A stretch of 64,000 nucleotides of DNA. Source: Solanum dulcamara (Eukaryota; Streptophyta; Magnoliopsida; Solanales; Solanaceae). Positions within the stretch are counted from its first letter, which is position 1. Each line of letters opens with the position of its first letter. Where the stretch lies: NCBI RefSeq assembly GCF_947179165.1, contig NC_077242.1:38077097-38141096 (forward strand). Reading direction: 5' to 3'. Made by a program: the position numbers and the translations under genes. Under the pieces are notes generated by a model. It was not told the DNA's origin. It saw only the letters and a list, made by a program, of their open reading frames with translations, and did not search any database. This document shows positions 10,113 through 20,963 of the stretch, piece after piece.

Positions 10113-12204
10113 TGGCACGACCCAAGCTAGGCCATATGCATGACATGGAAATTATAATCCCAAAGGACCCCAATAAAGCCTCTTAGCATATCATACATGA
10201 GCATACATAAGGTAAATAATGCAATAAGACTAAATCATGGAAGCAAAAGTAAAGTCTCTTCTCAAAATAGAAAGACAACATAGGATCAATGAACATCCGA
10301 CATGCCTTTACTAGTCTAAATGGGGGCATAATACAAGCTCCTAGATCACCCAACATAAAAGATAAAGTCATAAGAAAATATAGAGAAAATACAATGTCAT
10401 GTCCTCGAAGTATGAGACGTACCAACACTAGAAGTAGTATTAAATCTCTAGGCACGAGTGAAAGGATGAGCACGATCGTTGGATCCTACATTATAATAAA
10501 ATGTAGGAAAAAGTATGCATTAGTACATGGAATGCACTAAGTATGTTAATAGTATGCATGTTCTATGAAAATAAGACATAATCAATATAAACATGGGATA
10601 CATGACCAATATCTTGAAAATATTTGAATATCAGAGTCATGTGGTCAATGCATCATAAACATCAAATAGACTTATTTCATTTCATATACCTTGGTATGAG
10701 ATAGGACCTTTAACCTAAACATAAGACCATGCGAGTTATAATATGAAATCTGATGTAACTCCCACATCGAGAAGACAGAGGCTATTTTGCCAAAGTATAC
10801 TCTGTGAGAAACTTTCTTTAACATTAAACTATTTATGGACCCACTAGCTAGGCCATATTGGCATAAGAAACCTACGCGAGCAACGTAGTTAGGGACTAAA
10901 AGTTACTACTAGGATTTTCTTGGGTAGCTACTTGCGCTACCCAACCGAACCCCACCTTAAAGTCCTCTCAGTACTTAGTCATTATTCCCATGAAATTCAT
11001 TAAAATGTAGTGATTAACATCATTAGAAAAGACAACAATAGATATCAATCTTCATCATAAAATAATTATAAGAGTAACTCATTAACATGATTGATTCATA
11101 AGAATTCATAAGTCGATGAGAGAATAATTCACCATCTTTAACATAAGTGTGTGAGGAAAACCCATCATAACATTTATACTTTTCTTGAGACATCATTAAG
11201 TTCATAGTTCATCATCATTGATTACTTTCATGAGTTATTCATAAGCCTTGATAAACATTCATAGATCATACATATAAATTCCTTCCTTGAAATCATACTT
11301 GAAAATAACATATAGCATGGGTCCATGAAAATCAAATTGAAATCATGCAATGTGACTTGAATTATGCATAGATTAATCAATAATTATAAAATAAATCATA
11401 ATCAAGATGACCCAAGGCAATTCCATGAAACATTAGGGCTTAGTAGAAAAATTCATAAGAGAGATTTGAAGAGAACCTTGGGACTCCATGGATAGAACGA
11501 TCCATGGATGAATTCCCACATATATTGATCAATTAGAATCCCTAAAGGCAATTGAACACGAAGACTTGAGCTTGAAACCCTTGAATTTTACTTGTGGAAG
11601 AAGATGAACTTTGGGAGAACTTTTAGAGAGAAGACTTATAATTTGGGTGTTAGGGAGTGAATAAGGGATTTACGAGGGTTTGAGGTTGTTAATAGAGTAG
11701 GATAAATCCCCCAAAACAGTCCAAATACATTAATGAACCAACAGAGAAAAGAGCAAAACACCCCTTAAATTTAACTGAACGGGTACCTGCATGGGAGGTC
11801 ACCACAACCCATGAAGCTCTCCACGGTCCGTGGTTATGGTCGTGGTCAGGAGGGTTTGGAATGGCTTGGAGGGGTTGCTTCCACGGAGGTCACCACGGCC
11901 TGTGGTTCTCTCTCCAGGTCGTGGACCCAATCGTGGATATCACTTAATTTAGGTTCCTTGGGGAGTCAACTTCACAGAGGGGTCCAGGGCCCGTGATGTC
12001 CACCACACCCATTAACCTAGTTGTGGACCCTTCCCTTTTTTCCTAAAATTTCTAGGAATCTACCATGGTGCCTTTCATGGCTCGTGGTGAGCTACACGGT
12101 TCATGTACATGGCCCATGAAGACCACTAGTGCCGAAAGCTAAAATTTTCTAGGAAACTTCCTTTAAACTTCATTTTCCGACTTTAAAAACTTTTGGGTCT
12201 TACA
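10113..12204 (-). repeat. 3' LTR (2092 bp) of a minus-strand gypsy element
   Basis: Read on the minus strand it begins TGTAAGACCCAAAAG at 12204, directly after a polypurine tract, and ends GGGTCGTGCCA at 10113. It is homologous in order and content to the plus-strand LTRs at 1579 and 8145: U3 word block at 11780-12130, leader with 'ggaattcatccatgg' near 11510, 'gtagc..cctagtagtaac' near 10900, and end signature 'aagaggctt' near 10180. The internal domain upstream is at 12440-13629. The 5' LTR is missing. Confidence 0.87.
11780..12130 (-). repeat. Repeated-word block in LTR U3 (word like 'ccacggtccgtggt')
   Basis: Imperfectly palindromic phrases recur: 'ccacggtccgtggttatgg', 'ggtcgtggtcagg', 'gtcaccacggcctgtggtt', 'ggtcgtggaccc', 'gtgatgtccaccaca', 'catggctcgtggtgag'. 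Plus-strand open frames across it (for example 11811-11996) are composition artefacts. Position and character match the blocks at 1925 and 8215, but the word is different. Confidence 0.6.
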
Positions 12205-12219
12205 ATATTTCCCCTTTGG
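12205..12219 (-). other. Polypurine tract of the minus-strand gypsy element
   Basis: On the minus strand the sequence ccaaaggggaaatat ends exactly where the LTR starts (TGTAAGACCC). This is the standard plus-strand priming site next to the 3' LTR. Confidence 0.75.
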
Positions 12220-12439
12220 AAATATTTATCCTTGAATGGGACTCAAACTAGAATAAATAGAACAGAAAAGTGAAATAGCATACCAACATGAATGCAAAAC
12301 ATATCAAAAATGCATAAAACTTGGAATACTCAATCCTAAGCTAAAACATGACTTTAAAACTCATTTCATGAACATAAATGCATATGAAAATATGAGAATG
12401 AATGAAATGCGTGGATTCAATGGAGTGAATCGTGAAGGA

Positions 12440-13629
12440 ACTCAATACTTCAATTAAAAACAGAAGGAAAGAAATAAGAATATCGTGACATCATATCAGC
12501 TTCAGCTTCCCATCTAGCTCTTTCAACATCTTGGTTCCTCCATAACACCTTAATGGAAGTTACTTCCTTGTTCCTCAACCTTCTCCCTTGCCAATCTAGA
12601 ATCTCAACATAAACCTCCTTATAAGATAAACTCTCTTTCACACCAATGTTGTCCAAATGAATAATAGAGCTAGGATCACCCACTCACTTCCTCAATAATG
12701 ACACATGAAATGTCAAATGCACCGATGTTAATTAGATCCAACTCATAGACCACTTTGCCAATCTACCTCAAAATTTAATATTTGCCTACATAACGGGGAT
12801 CGAGCTTCCCTTTCTTGACAAAACATATCATACTCTTCATGGATGAGATTTTTAATTAAACCCAATTATCAACTTCAAATTCAAGTTCCCTTCTCCTCAC
12901 ATCTGAATAGGACTTTTGTCAATTTTGGACAGTATTCAAGATTTATCTAAGGAGTCTGAAATTTTCCATAGCCTCATGTACCAACTCAGTGGACAAAAAC
13001 ATTTGTCCACAAACTCTATAATATCCCTATCAAGGCTACTTCACCAACTTCAAACCATTCAATAGGAGATCTACACCTCCTACCATATTAGGCCTCAAAT
13101 GAAGCCATCAATATGCTAGAATGGTAGTTATTGTTATAAGCAAACTCTATTAATGGTAAGTGATCATCCCAATTACCCTTAAAAGTCAATAACATAAGCT
13201 CTCAATATGTCTTCTAAGATCTAAATAGTATGCTCGGTCTGACCATCTGTCAAGGTGAAAAGTTATGCTAAGCATAGCTTGAGTACCAAGACCCTTTTGG
13301 ATAGACCTTCAAAACTGAGTTCCTTGGTCTAAAATGATCGATAATGGGATACCATGAAGCTTAAAAAACTCATGAATATAAAGTCTAGCATAGTCTTCGG
13401 CTAAATAGGAAGTCATAACTAGGAGACTATTAGCCAACTTAGTCATTCGGTTAACAACCATCCAAATCGAATCATGTTGCCTACGGGTATGAGGTAAATC
13501 TGTAATAAAGTCCAAATTCAAGTCTTTCCACTTCCAAGTAGGAATCTCAATATCTTGAGCTAAATCTCCCAATTTTTGATGTTCAACTTTCACTTGTTGA
13601 CAATTAGGATATTTGGCCACAAACTCTAT
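12440..13629 (-). pseudogene. Ty3/gypsy integrase and chromodomain fragment
   Basis: Read on the minus strand, 13620-13309 encodes the end of the integrase zinc finger ([11 protein letters not shown]) and the core with LDFITDLPHTRRQHDSIWMVV and LHGIPLSIILDQGTQF; the first two catalytic Asp residues are kept. A frame-shifted middle (13300-12690) contains recognisable TIQTLE and YGRRC-type pieces. The piece at 12683-12450 ([20 protein letters not shown], then RRLRNKEVTSIKVLWRNQ, ending YSYFFP) is the chromodomain and natural C-terminus. The piece is cut off at about 13629 inside the zinc finger, where an unrelated plus-strand LTR end begins. It belongs to the same family as 1-1320. Confidence 0.88.
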
Positions 13630-13635
13630 AAGGGG

Positions 13636-13950
13636 GAACTCATCATGTCACTTTTTTATTTTCAATTTCATGATTCTTTCACTATGTTTGGTGAGCTAGG
13701 AGCTTTTTCTATGCTTCGTCTAAAGTTTAGTAGAGGATGCCTAGAATCTATGAGTATGATTAGTTCCTTTGACTATTGTGTTAAATTCTCCTCTTTTCGA
13801 GATTTTTTATATTAAGACTATTTTCGCATTTTAAGTTTACCTTGTCTTTCATGCTTTGAATATCATGCTATTTATGTTAAGAGGCTTGGTTGGAATCCTT
13901 TGGGATTCTATTCACTGTGTTACGTGTAGGGCCTAGTTTGGGTTGTGATA
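13636..13950 (+). repeat. 3' end fragment of a gypsy LTR
   Basis: About 315 bases homologous to the last part of the LTR ending at 6653: 'agtagaggatgcc', 'ttttcgagatttt', 'aagaggcttggttggaat', 'agggcctagtttgggttg', ending GTGATA where GTGACA is expected (terminal CA changed to TA). It overlaps in content with 9960-10112, so it is not the missing tail of that LTR but a separate copy. Confidence 0.75.
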
Positions 13951-14347
13951 GTCTGCCTTGTCTCTAGCTAAGTCTACATATGCCCATCCAAGTCATTTTG
14001 AATTCTCTCATCTCTTCAAGAGTATTTCCCTTAAGAACGCTTAAAGTTTTCTCTACCTTCCCCAATCATTGGCCAAATATCTCAATTGTATCCATCCTCG
14101 TATTAACCTTCGTGAACCACTCTCTATTGAGCGAGACGTCCTTGGACATGACCTCCACATCATTCTCTCTCACCTCAGTGGTAGAAGGTTCTTGAGATGT
14201 ACGTCCTTCATTTGGCTCAACCTCGAGCGGCACCTCCTAGTTCTTGTTAGCAATATTCCTCTTTTTTCTATAACCCTTCTTGGCTGTGGCATCCTGGGTG
14301 ACATTGGCTTGGGTATTAAAAGTGTTGATTTCTCCATCATTTGTCAT
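13951..14347 (-). pseudogene. LTR-retrotransposon gag N-terminal fragment
   Basis: An ATG at 14347 (minus strand), 14 bases after the primer-binding site, opens MTNDGEINTFNTQANVTQDA and continues with KKGYRKKRN, a stop, then EVEPNEGRTSQEPSTTEV and further on EWFTKVNTRMDTIEIF, stop, VEKTLSVLKGNTLEEMREF. The Lys/Arg- and Glu-rich, coiled-coil-like character and the position after LTR and PBS fit a gypsy gag N-terminus. It is cut at 13950 by another LTR end. Two in-frame stops. The overlapping plus-strand open frames at 13980-14491 are antisense shadows. I infer a small-LTR gypsy lineage but cannot name the clade. Confidence 0.65.
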
Positions 14348-14360
14348 CCTCTTAGTTATA

Positions 14361-14377
14361 GCCTGACTCTGATACCA
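14361..14377 (-). other. Primer-binding site (initiator tRNA-Met type)
   Basis: On the minus strand the sequence is tggtatcagagtcaggc, three bases after the LTR end (TGACAACA). It matches the common plant retrotransposon primer-binding site complementary to the 3' end of initiator tRNA-Met, apart from the last base of the core 12-mer. Confidence 0.85.
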
Positions 14378-14380
14378 TGT

Positions 14381-14880
14381 TGTCACGTTCTTAGTCTTCT
14401 ACTAAGAACACATGCAACACTTGACAACTTTCTCACATTCTTACATCAGTTGCTCACAATCTTACTATGCCAAGTCAGGAAAAGACTATAAGAATCGCTA
14501 AGAGAACCATGGAGAGAATACACGAGAATTGCTAGGAAGAATATTATAGAGAACTTTGACAAAATTATGCTTGATAATTATACAAATGGATGCCCTCTAT
14601 TTATACTACTAACTTAGGGGTTAATATATAAATAATATTTGTTATTTAAGTCTATATATATTTACAAATAAGTCCCCATTCTAGAATACTTTACACAATT
14701 AGAATGTTCTAAGCGCTTTCCATGTAAATCTATGAAATTCTAAGATTTTCCAAGGAAATACTCCACATATCTCTAGAATATTGTGCTAAGAACTAGCCTT
14801 CTTTCTATATAAGATTTCTACATGCTCATCTTTATGCCATGTGCCGCTTATTTTGCGTGATGATATGGCAGGTCATCACA
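14381..14880 (-). repeat. 5' LTR (500 bp) of a truncated minus-strand element
   Basis: Read on the minus strand it begins TGTGATGACCTGCC at 14880 and ends ACTAAGAACGTGACA at 14381, directly before the primer-binding site. A TATA box (tataaataga, 14605-14596) lies about 275 bases into it, followed by a pyrimidine-rich leader. Ends are TG...CA. The 3' half of the element and the 3' LTR are absent, so no target duplication can be checked. Confidence 0.82.
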
Positions 14881-16100
14881 CTTTCCTCCATCGATGTACA
14901 AGTAATTACTATAGTATCACAAGGACGTTTTTCAATTTTGAATTTTGATTTCAAACTACCTCAAATCACCTTCAATTTTCTCACATTTTGTATATAATCT
15001 TGTCTAGACATTTATGACAAATTTCAAGCACACTGTCACCTTCAAAATTTGATGATACATGATACAACATTTGATACACGTCAAATTGCACAAGCAAACC
15101 AATTTAGTGTAGTGACTACCACCCACTTCACCCATGTATTTCAATATTCATAATTAACAATAATATTAAATAATTTAAAGTGAGGTGAATACCTTTAATT
15201 TCACTAAAACATGTTTACAAATTAAGATATAATGAAAAAAAATCATTTGCACTATATAAGCATTCATAACCCAAAATAATAGAATTTCACTTGTGGAGCC
15301 TCTGTGAAATTTAAGGAATAAAATTAAAATATATAAAAAATAAAAATACAATATGTGACCCATAATCTCAAAGGATACTCAACAAAATAGAGGATATGCA
15401 GAATTCTAACCGCACAATAGATCGCTCTAATCACGATCAACTTGTACCTTTAACATCATAAAAATAATTTTATGAGCATCGAAATACTCAGTATATGTCA
15501 TGTTGAAATTGTTGCAACCTACTATCTCAAAAAATCAGGTTATTTGAGTAATTGTGCAACAAGATGAAGTGTGAAATATGTAAAATCAACACAAGTATTT
15601 TTATGCGAAAAAATTCTTGTTCATGAGAAGAAAAAATCATGAACTACCTTTTGTAGGAGTTTTTCAAACTCTTCGCTATACTCGACAATTTAATGTTGCA
15701 ACTTGTATTGTACACTTAAGGAACTGTCTCCAACTATCCTTACCTTACCATCAATAATTCTCTCAATTGTTGGTTCTCTCTCACCTAACTCCTTCAATGA
15801 CTCTACCTAGCCAATAACATCCTTTTACAATATAGAATAACACACACCTACTAGAAAATTAGGAGTAATGTGTAATTGGATAATTATTTTAAACGTTTAA
15901 TTGGGTAATTATTTTAAAGTAGTGTGAGATTTAGTAATTATACTAGGAATATTTTCTTAGTTATGTAGTTTATTTTATCATATTAGTTTGTTGAGAATAA
16001 TTAGATTGGGGGAAACCTCTAAAATTTAATTTAGGAAATAGACACTAAATTTCTTTTTGATTTGTTTTTTAGGTTTAGGGTTAGAAAAGCTGAAAAAGTG
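14881..16100. other. Unassigned AT-rich spacer
   Basis: No convincing coding region or element boundary was recognised. Open frames here (for example 15175-15363 minus) are short, AT-driven and lack recognisable motifs. Around 15870-15910 the phrase 'aattggataattattttaaa' is repeated in near-tandem fashion (about 30-base period, two copies). Could be decayed transposon or true intergenic sequence. Confidence 0.4.
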
Positions 16101-16227
16101 GGGTTGACTTGTGGGATCATGGGCCTATTTAATAATTTACAAACTTGGGTTGTGGGGTCATGGTCTGTTTAATATTTTAGAAACTTTGGTTGTGGGGTCA
16201 TGGGCTTCTTTAACATTAAGAAAACTT
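16101..16227 (+). repeat. Three-copy tandem repeat, 40-46 bp unit
   Basis: Units start at 16101, 16147 and 16188 and share 'gggttgtggggtcatggg', then 'tttaata', then 'aaactt'. The copies have diverged by several substitutions and small indels. They produce the short open frame 16111-16302, which is not a gene. Confidence 0.75.
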
Positions 16228-16725
16228 GGGGATAAAATAGAATTTTATAAGAATTCATCAAAGTCCTTTTTTATATTTATTAAATATTCCATTCTTTTTT
16301 AAATATTTCATCAAATTCCTTTTTGCTGCTACTTTGGACCTCCTGTTGATAAGCAATTTACAAGATTTTGAAAGATTTCTACATCTGGGGTGTATTGATT
16401 TTAGACACCAGAAAAAAAAATCCATTACAAGTTACAAACATTTTGGCTTCATTTTCTTCTTCTTGAAACAAAGCTCTCAAATATTGACCATATATCTAAG
16501 GTCATTGTGAACAGCATCTTGACAATCCGATGTGAACAGTATTTTTCGGCGGCAACCAGATTTATTTCAACTGAAGTTGGTACCTCCAGTTCTATATCTA
16601 TTCTTTGTTCATACACTTGTAGTTACATTTTGCTGACTTTACACCTTTGAATAATTTAGTAGTTCATACACATTTTTGTGGCTTTAGATAGTGATGGTAT
16701 ACTAGGGTCATATTCTCACTCAGGG
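16228..16725. other. Spacer 5' of the LINE
   Basis: Non-coding, AT-rich sequence with an A-run at 16412-16420. It may hold the degraded 5' untranslated part of the LINE, since the exact 5' end could not be fixed and no target duplication was found. Confidence 0.35.
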
Positions 16726-19627
16726 ATGGGGACGGGGACGAGGTTAAGGAGGGGTAAGTGGGTTAAAGGAGCATCTAGCCTTAGAGTAGGTTCTTAGAAC
16801 ATTGGGACGTTAACGGGAAAGTCCATAGAGCTAGTTAAGATTCTTAAGAACAGGAGGATTAATATAGCTTGTATCCGAGAGACCAAATGGGTAGGTCCTA
16901 AATCTAAGGAGGTAGACGGGTATAAGCTTTGGTTTTCTTGTAGATCGAAGTATAGGGATAGGGTAGGCATTTTAGTCAATAATGATTTAAGGGATCGGGT
17001 GGTGGAGGTTAGGAGAGTCACTAATAGGATGATGTCGATTAAGGTGGTCCTTGAAGGGATCACTTTAAACATTATTATTGCTTATATGCTGCAAGCGGGC
17101 ATAGGCTAGGAGGAGAAGAGGCACTTTTAGGAGGATTTGGATAAGTTAGTGGGAGGCATACCGCCTACTAAGAAGCTTTTTGTGGGAGGAGATTTTAATA
17201 GGCACATCGGGTTTATTTTGGGAGGTTATGATGATGTGCATGGAGGTTTTGGCTTCGGAGACAAAAATAGAGGAGGATTATCACTTATCTCGCAAGAGCT
17301 TTTGGATTGGTGATAGCCAATTTGAGTTTCCCAAAGAAGAAGGACCACTTGGTATCCTTCCGTAGTTCGGTGGCTAAACTCAGATAGCTTTTTTACTCCT
17401 TAGGAAGGATGAGAAAGGTCTGTACAAAGACTATAAGGTTATTCCGAGAGACAACCTTACAACCCAACATAAGCTCTTGGTGATGGATTTAGGGATCAAG
17501 ATGACAAGAAAAAAGAGGGTCGGGGATGATCGACCTAGGATCAGATGGGGAAGTTTGACCACGGCTAGTGCCCTAGAGATGGGAGAGAAATTGAAAGATA
17601 TCAAGGCATGGGATAGTAGTGGGGATGCGACCAGTATATAGGATAAGACGGCTAGTTATATTAGGGTTATAGCAATGGAAATGTTGGGAGTCTCGACAGG
17701 TAGTCATATTTGGCATCGAGGGGAGTGGTGGTGGAATGGAGAAGTGCAAGGGAAGGTGAAAGCAAAGAAGATGGCATATGCAAAGTTGATAGAAAGCAAG
17801 GATGAGGTGGAGAAGTGGACGAATAGGGAAATTTATAAGATAGCGTGGAAGGAGGCAAAGTCGGCGGTTTTGATGGCAAAAATGGCAGCTTTTGAATGCC
17901 TTTATGTTAAACTATAAGAGAAAGGCGGGGATAGGAAATTATTCAGGCTAGCCAAGGAGAGAGAGAGAAGGGAGCGCGATGTGGATCAAGTAAAGTGCAT
18001 TAAGGACGAGCATGTAAAAGTATTGGTAGAGGAGACTCTCATTAAATAAATATGACAGTCATACTTCCATAAACTTTTGCATGTAGAAAGGGATAGAGAC
18101 ATTTTGTTGGGAGATTTGGAACATACAGGGAGGCGTCATGATTTTGGGTATTGTAGGAGTATTAAGGTCAAGGAGGTTAAGGGTGTTGTTTGTAGGATTC
18201 GCTGGGGAAGAATGACCGGACCTGATGAGATTTCAGGGGAATTTTGGAAGAGCGTGAGCTCGATAGGTTTGGAGTGGCTAACTAGGTTATTTAATGTCAT
18301 CTTTAAGATGGAAACGATACCTGAAGAATGGGCGTCGAGCGTAGTGATCCCTCTATATAAAAATAAGGGGGATATCCAAAGTTGCAAACAACTATAGAGG
18401 TATCAAGCTACAAAGCCATACTATAAAAGTGTGGGAAAGAGTGGTGGATATGAGGGTGAGGAGAGGCATGTATATTTTAGAGAACCAGTTTGGATTTATG
18501 CAGGACTCTCAACTACAGAATCCATCTATCTTATAAGGAGATTGGTGGAGCAGTATAGGGAGAGGAAGAGAGACTTGCATATGGTATTCATCAACCTAGA
18601 AAAGGCTTACGATAAAGTTCCAAGAGATATACTATGGATATATTTGGAGGCTAAAGGTGTACATGTAGAGTACATTAGGGTAATCAAGGATATGTATGAG
18701 GGATCCAAAAATAGGGTAAGGACAGTAGGAGGGGACTCAGAGCAATTCTCAGTTGTGATAGGGTTGCATCAAGGATCAACTCTTAGTCCATTTTTATTTG
18801 TCTTGGTAATGGATGAATTGATGTGACAAATTCAAAGTGAGGTGCCATGGTGTATGATTTTCGTAGACAACATAGTCCTGATTGATGAGATTCATAGCAG
18901 AGTTAACGCTAAGCTGGAGGATTGGAGACATGCCTTAGAATCTAAAGGGTTTAAGCTGAGTAGGACCAAGACAGAGTACTTAGAGTGCAAGTTCAGTGGA
19001 CAACTCAGGAGGTTAGAGTGGAAGTTAGGCTTGGTGCCCAGGCCATCCAAAAGAAAAGTAGTTTCAAGTATCTTGGGTCAATCATACAAGGTAGCGGGGA
19101 GATTGACAATGATGTAACACATCGTATTGGGGCAGGGTGGATGAAATGGAGGCTCATTTTTGGAGTGCTATGTGACAAGAAGGTGCCACCAAAACTTAAG
19201 GGCAAGTTCTACAAAGTGGTGGTTAGACTAGCTATGTTGTATGGGGCGGAGTGTTGGCCAATTAAGATCTCTCACGTTCAAAAGATGAAAAGTTGTTGAG
19301 ATGAGAATATTGAGATGGATGTGTGATCACACTAGGAGGGACAGAATTAAAAATAAAGCTATTTAGGATAAGGTGGGAGTGGTCTCAATGGAAGACAAGA
19401 TGCGGGAAATGCGATGGAGATGGTTTGGACATGTGAAGAGGAGAAACACAGATGCCCTAGTGTGGAGGTGTGAGAGGTTGGCCATGGATGGTTTCAGAAG
19501 AGGTAGAGGTAGGCCAAAGAAATATTAAATAGAGGTGATTAGACAGGACATGATGCAGTTACAGCTTACCGAGGACATGACCTTAGATAGGAGGGTGTGG
19601 AGGACCCACATTAGGGTAGAAGGATAG
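16726..19627 (+). pseudogene. LINE EN-RT polyprotein, inactivated
   Basis: The ATG at 16726 opens MGTGTRLRRGKWVKGASSLR, the usual N-terminus of this RTE group, with a stop a few codons later (about 16795). The apurinic endonuclease domain follows: NIGTLTGKSIELVKIL, CIRETKWVG (catalytic Glu kept), VGILVNN, FVGGDFNRHIG (Asp and Asn kept, near 17183). The reverse transcriptase occupies about 18200-18990: [35 protein letters not shown]. The active-site motif expected as FADD reads FVDN near 18860, losing a catalytic Asp. The C-terminal part ([14 protein letters not shown], then CDKKVP..LKGKFYK) ends at the TAG at 19625. More than eight stops or frameshifts are present, so it is dead. Translated by the host, it would have served target-primed reverse transcription. 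Confidence 0.9.
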
Positions 19628-19932
19628 TACATATTCTCGTTATTCTTCCTTATTAGTAAGAGCATTATAATTCCTTGTGCTCTGATTTCTGTTATTATCT
19701 ATTACTGTTTGTACTTTGATTACTCTACTTTATCTGTGTCGCTTTCGTTATTTTTTTTCCCATATCGCTTTGAATTTCTTAGCCTTATCTGACCTCTTTT
19801 TATGCTTTTATTGAGCTGTGTGTCTTTCAGAAACAGTTATACTACCTTGGTAGGAGTAAGGTCTACGTACACTTTACCCTTCTCAGACCTCACATTGTGG
19901 GATTTCACTGGGTGGTTGTTGTTGTTGTTGTT
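19628..19932 (+). repeat. LINE 3' UTR with GTT tail (TS-SINE-like end)
   Basis: After the stop comes an AT-rich stretch, then the conserved end 'ctaccttggtaggagtaagg', 'cgtacactttaccc', 'gtgggatttcactgggtgg' and four to five GTT units. RTE reverse transcriptases recognise such an end. The short open frame 19802-20095 across it is not a gene. Confidence 0.8.
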
Positions 19933-20620
19933 AATAATTCAACAACTTTCCTTTATCTCCTCAACCTCTCCTCTTCCCCATTTTCTTGAGTGCCTTAAGG
20001 AGTTGAAACTTTTTTTCTCCAGTCTTCTTCCCCAAGTCGAAACTTCATCCTCTTGTGCTCAAGTAAGTTTATTTTTCTTCCCCGGACAGCTTTAGCTCTA
20101 TTTTATTTCTTTTGTTGTTGCATTTTAGTATGGTGAATTTTGAGTTTTTGCAAAAAAAAATATTTTTTCTTGATTAAATTAGTCAAAATATGATATTTTT
20201 TTAGTTTAGTCAAAATATGATATTTTGTTAGTTTATGTTTTTGATTCCGCAATTTTAATTGTGTTTTGCTTTGGATAAAGGCAAGAATTTTTTTGAATTC
20301 TTATATTTATATTGTCTACTAATTTTGAATTTTTTTCTGCATTTTGGTAGACTTTAATGGTGTTCTTGTTGTTGTCTTTTGCATTCTCCCTTTCTAGAAT
20401 GACTGCTACTTGTTTTGCATGTTTGATTAGAGAAGTTTTCTATTTCTGTTAATAGACCAATGGTCGATTGAATAACCACTATAAATTTATTTTTGCTTGT
20501 AGATTATAAAGTATGCTAAAGATAGAAAAATCATTAAAGGATCTGCTTCTAATGCTTGTAGCAGTAAGAAATATAAAGTAGAAGAAGTTTCAAAATATGT
20601 TGCTGCGACGTGTCAAGAAT
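19933..20620. other. Spacer between LINE and MULE remnant
   Basis: Pyrimidine-rich sequence (19945-20100), with a splice-donor-like 'caagtaagttt' at about 20059, then AT-rich sequence with a near-direct repeat of 'gtcaaaatatgatatttt' at about 20183 and 20209. It could contain the 5' non-coding part of the DUF1985 gene that follows. No coding region recognised. Confidence 0.35.
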
Positions 20621-20624
20621 AATA

Positions 20625-20963
20625 AAAAGTTGTATGAGATTTGCTTCTGTGTGAACAATAAGCCATCTTGTTACAGCTTAAAGAAATTTGCTTTGATTAC
20701 GATGCTGAATTATTCAGCATACCCCAGTGAATAAAAAATGAGCAAAGTCCTTCAAAATGGTGAAAGTTTTTATTTTAAGGTGACCAAGAATAGGAACATC
20801 ACTACTGAATGGTTGATAAGCTTGATCAATGTAATTGGTTGAGAAAGGAGCAAAAGTTGAAATGCACTTTAGTTTGTTCGTGCACTGGATGCTATTGGCA
20901 AATGATTCATCGAAAAAGGTAGATTTAAACCACATCAAGATGGTGGCTGATTTAGATTTATTC
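20625..20963 (+). pseudogene. DUF1985-type protein fragment of a Mutator-like element (upstream piece)
   Basis: Translation from about 20627 gives LYEICFCVNNKPSCYSLKKF, then ALITMLNYSAYPSE and a stop; after frameshifts, 20862-20963 reads MHFSLFVHWMLLANDSSKKV, then DLNHIKMVADLDLF with no stop. This pattern (LYE..F.V..K...F.L.EFA..TGLN, then KMV.DLD.F..YPWG) is characteristic of DUF1985, a domain in plant proteins linked to Ulp1-like proteases and often carried by Mutator-like transposons. The frame is cut at 20963 by a solo LTR and resumes in register at 26837. The minus-strand frame at 20714-20938 is its antisense shadow. Domain identity rests on recalled family pattern, not on a search. Confidence 0.6.

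Larger units (their letters stand above)
16726..19932 (+). mobile_element. RTE-type non-LTR retrotransposon (LINE), inactive
   Basis: The element starts at or before the ATG at 16726 and ends in a GTT simple repeat (about 19914-19932). Its 3' UTR carries 'ggtaggagtaaggtctacgt' and 'cattgtgggatttcactggg', the 3' end shared by Solanaceae RTE LINEs and TS-type SINEs. The single EN-RT frame, with stops and shifts, fills 16726-19627. Length and order fit a nearly full-length copy. A target-site duplication was searched for around 16660-16725 and 19933-19960 and not seen. Confidence 0.88.

Noticed and set aside
11811..11996. Plus-strand 61-codon open frame rich in Gly and Ser.
   Set aside because: Produced by the ccacgg/ccgtgg word block of the minus-strand LTR; not protein-like.
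14361..14377. tRNA-like segment.
   Set aside because: It is the primer-binding site of a retrotransposon; no cloverleaf surrounds it. The same applies at 34369 and 40090.
13980..14491. Plus-strand open frames, including one of 140 codons.
   Set aside because: Antisense to the gag start, primer-binding site and LTR of the minus-strand element at 13951-14880.
17667..17879. Minus-strand Ser/Pro/Thr-rich open frame.
   Set aside because: Antisense to the purine-rich LINE coding sequence; low-complexity artefact.
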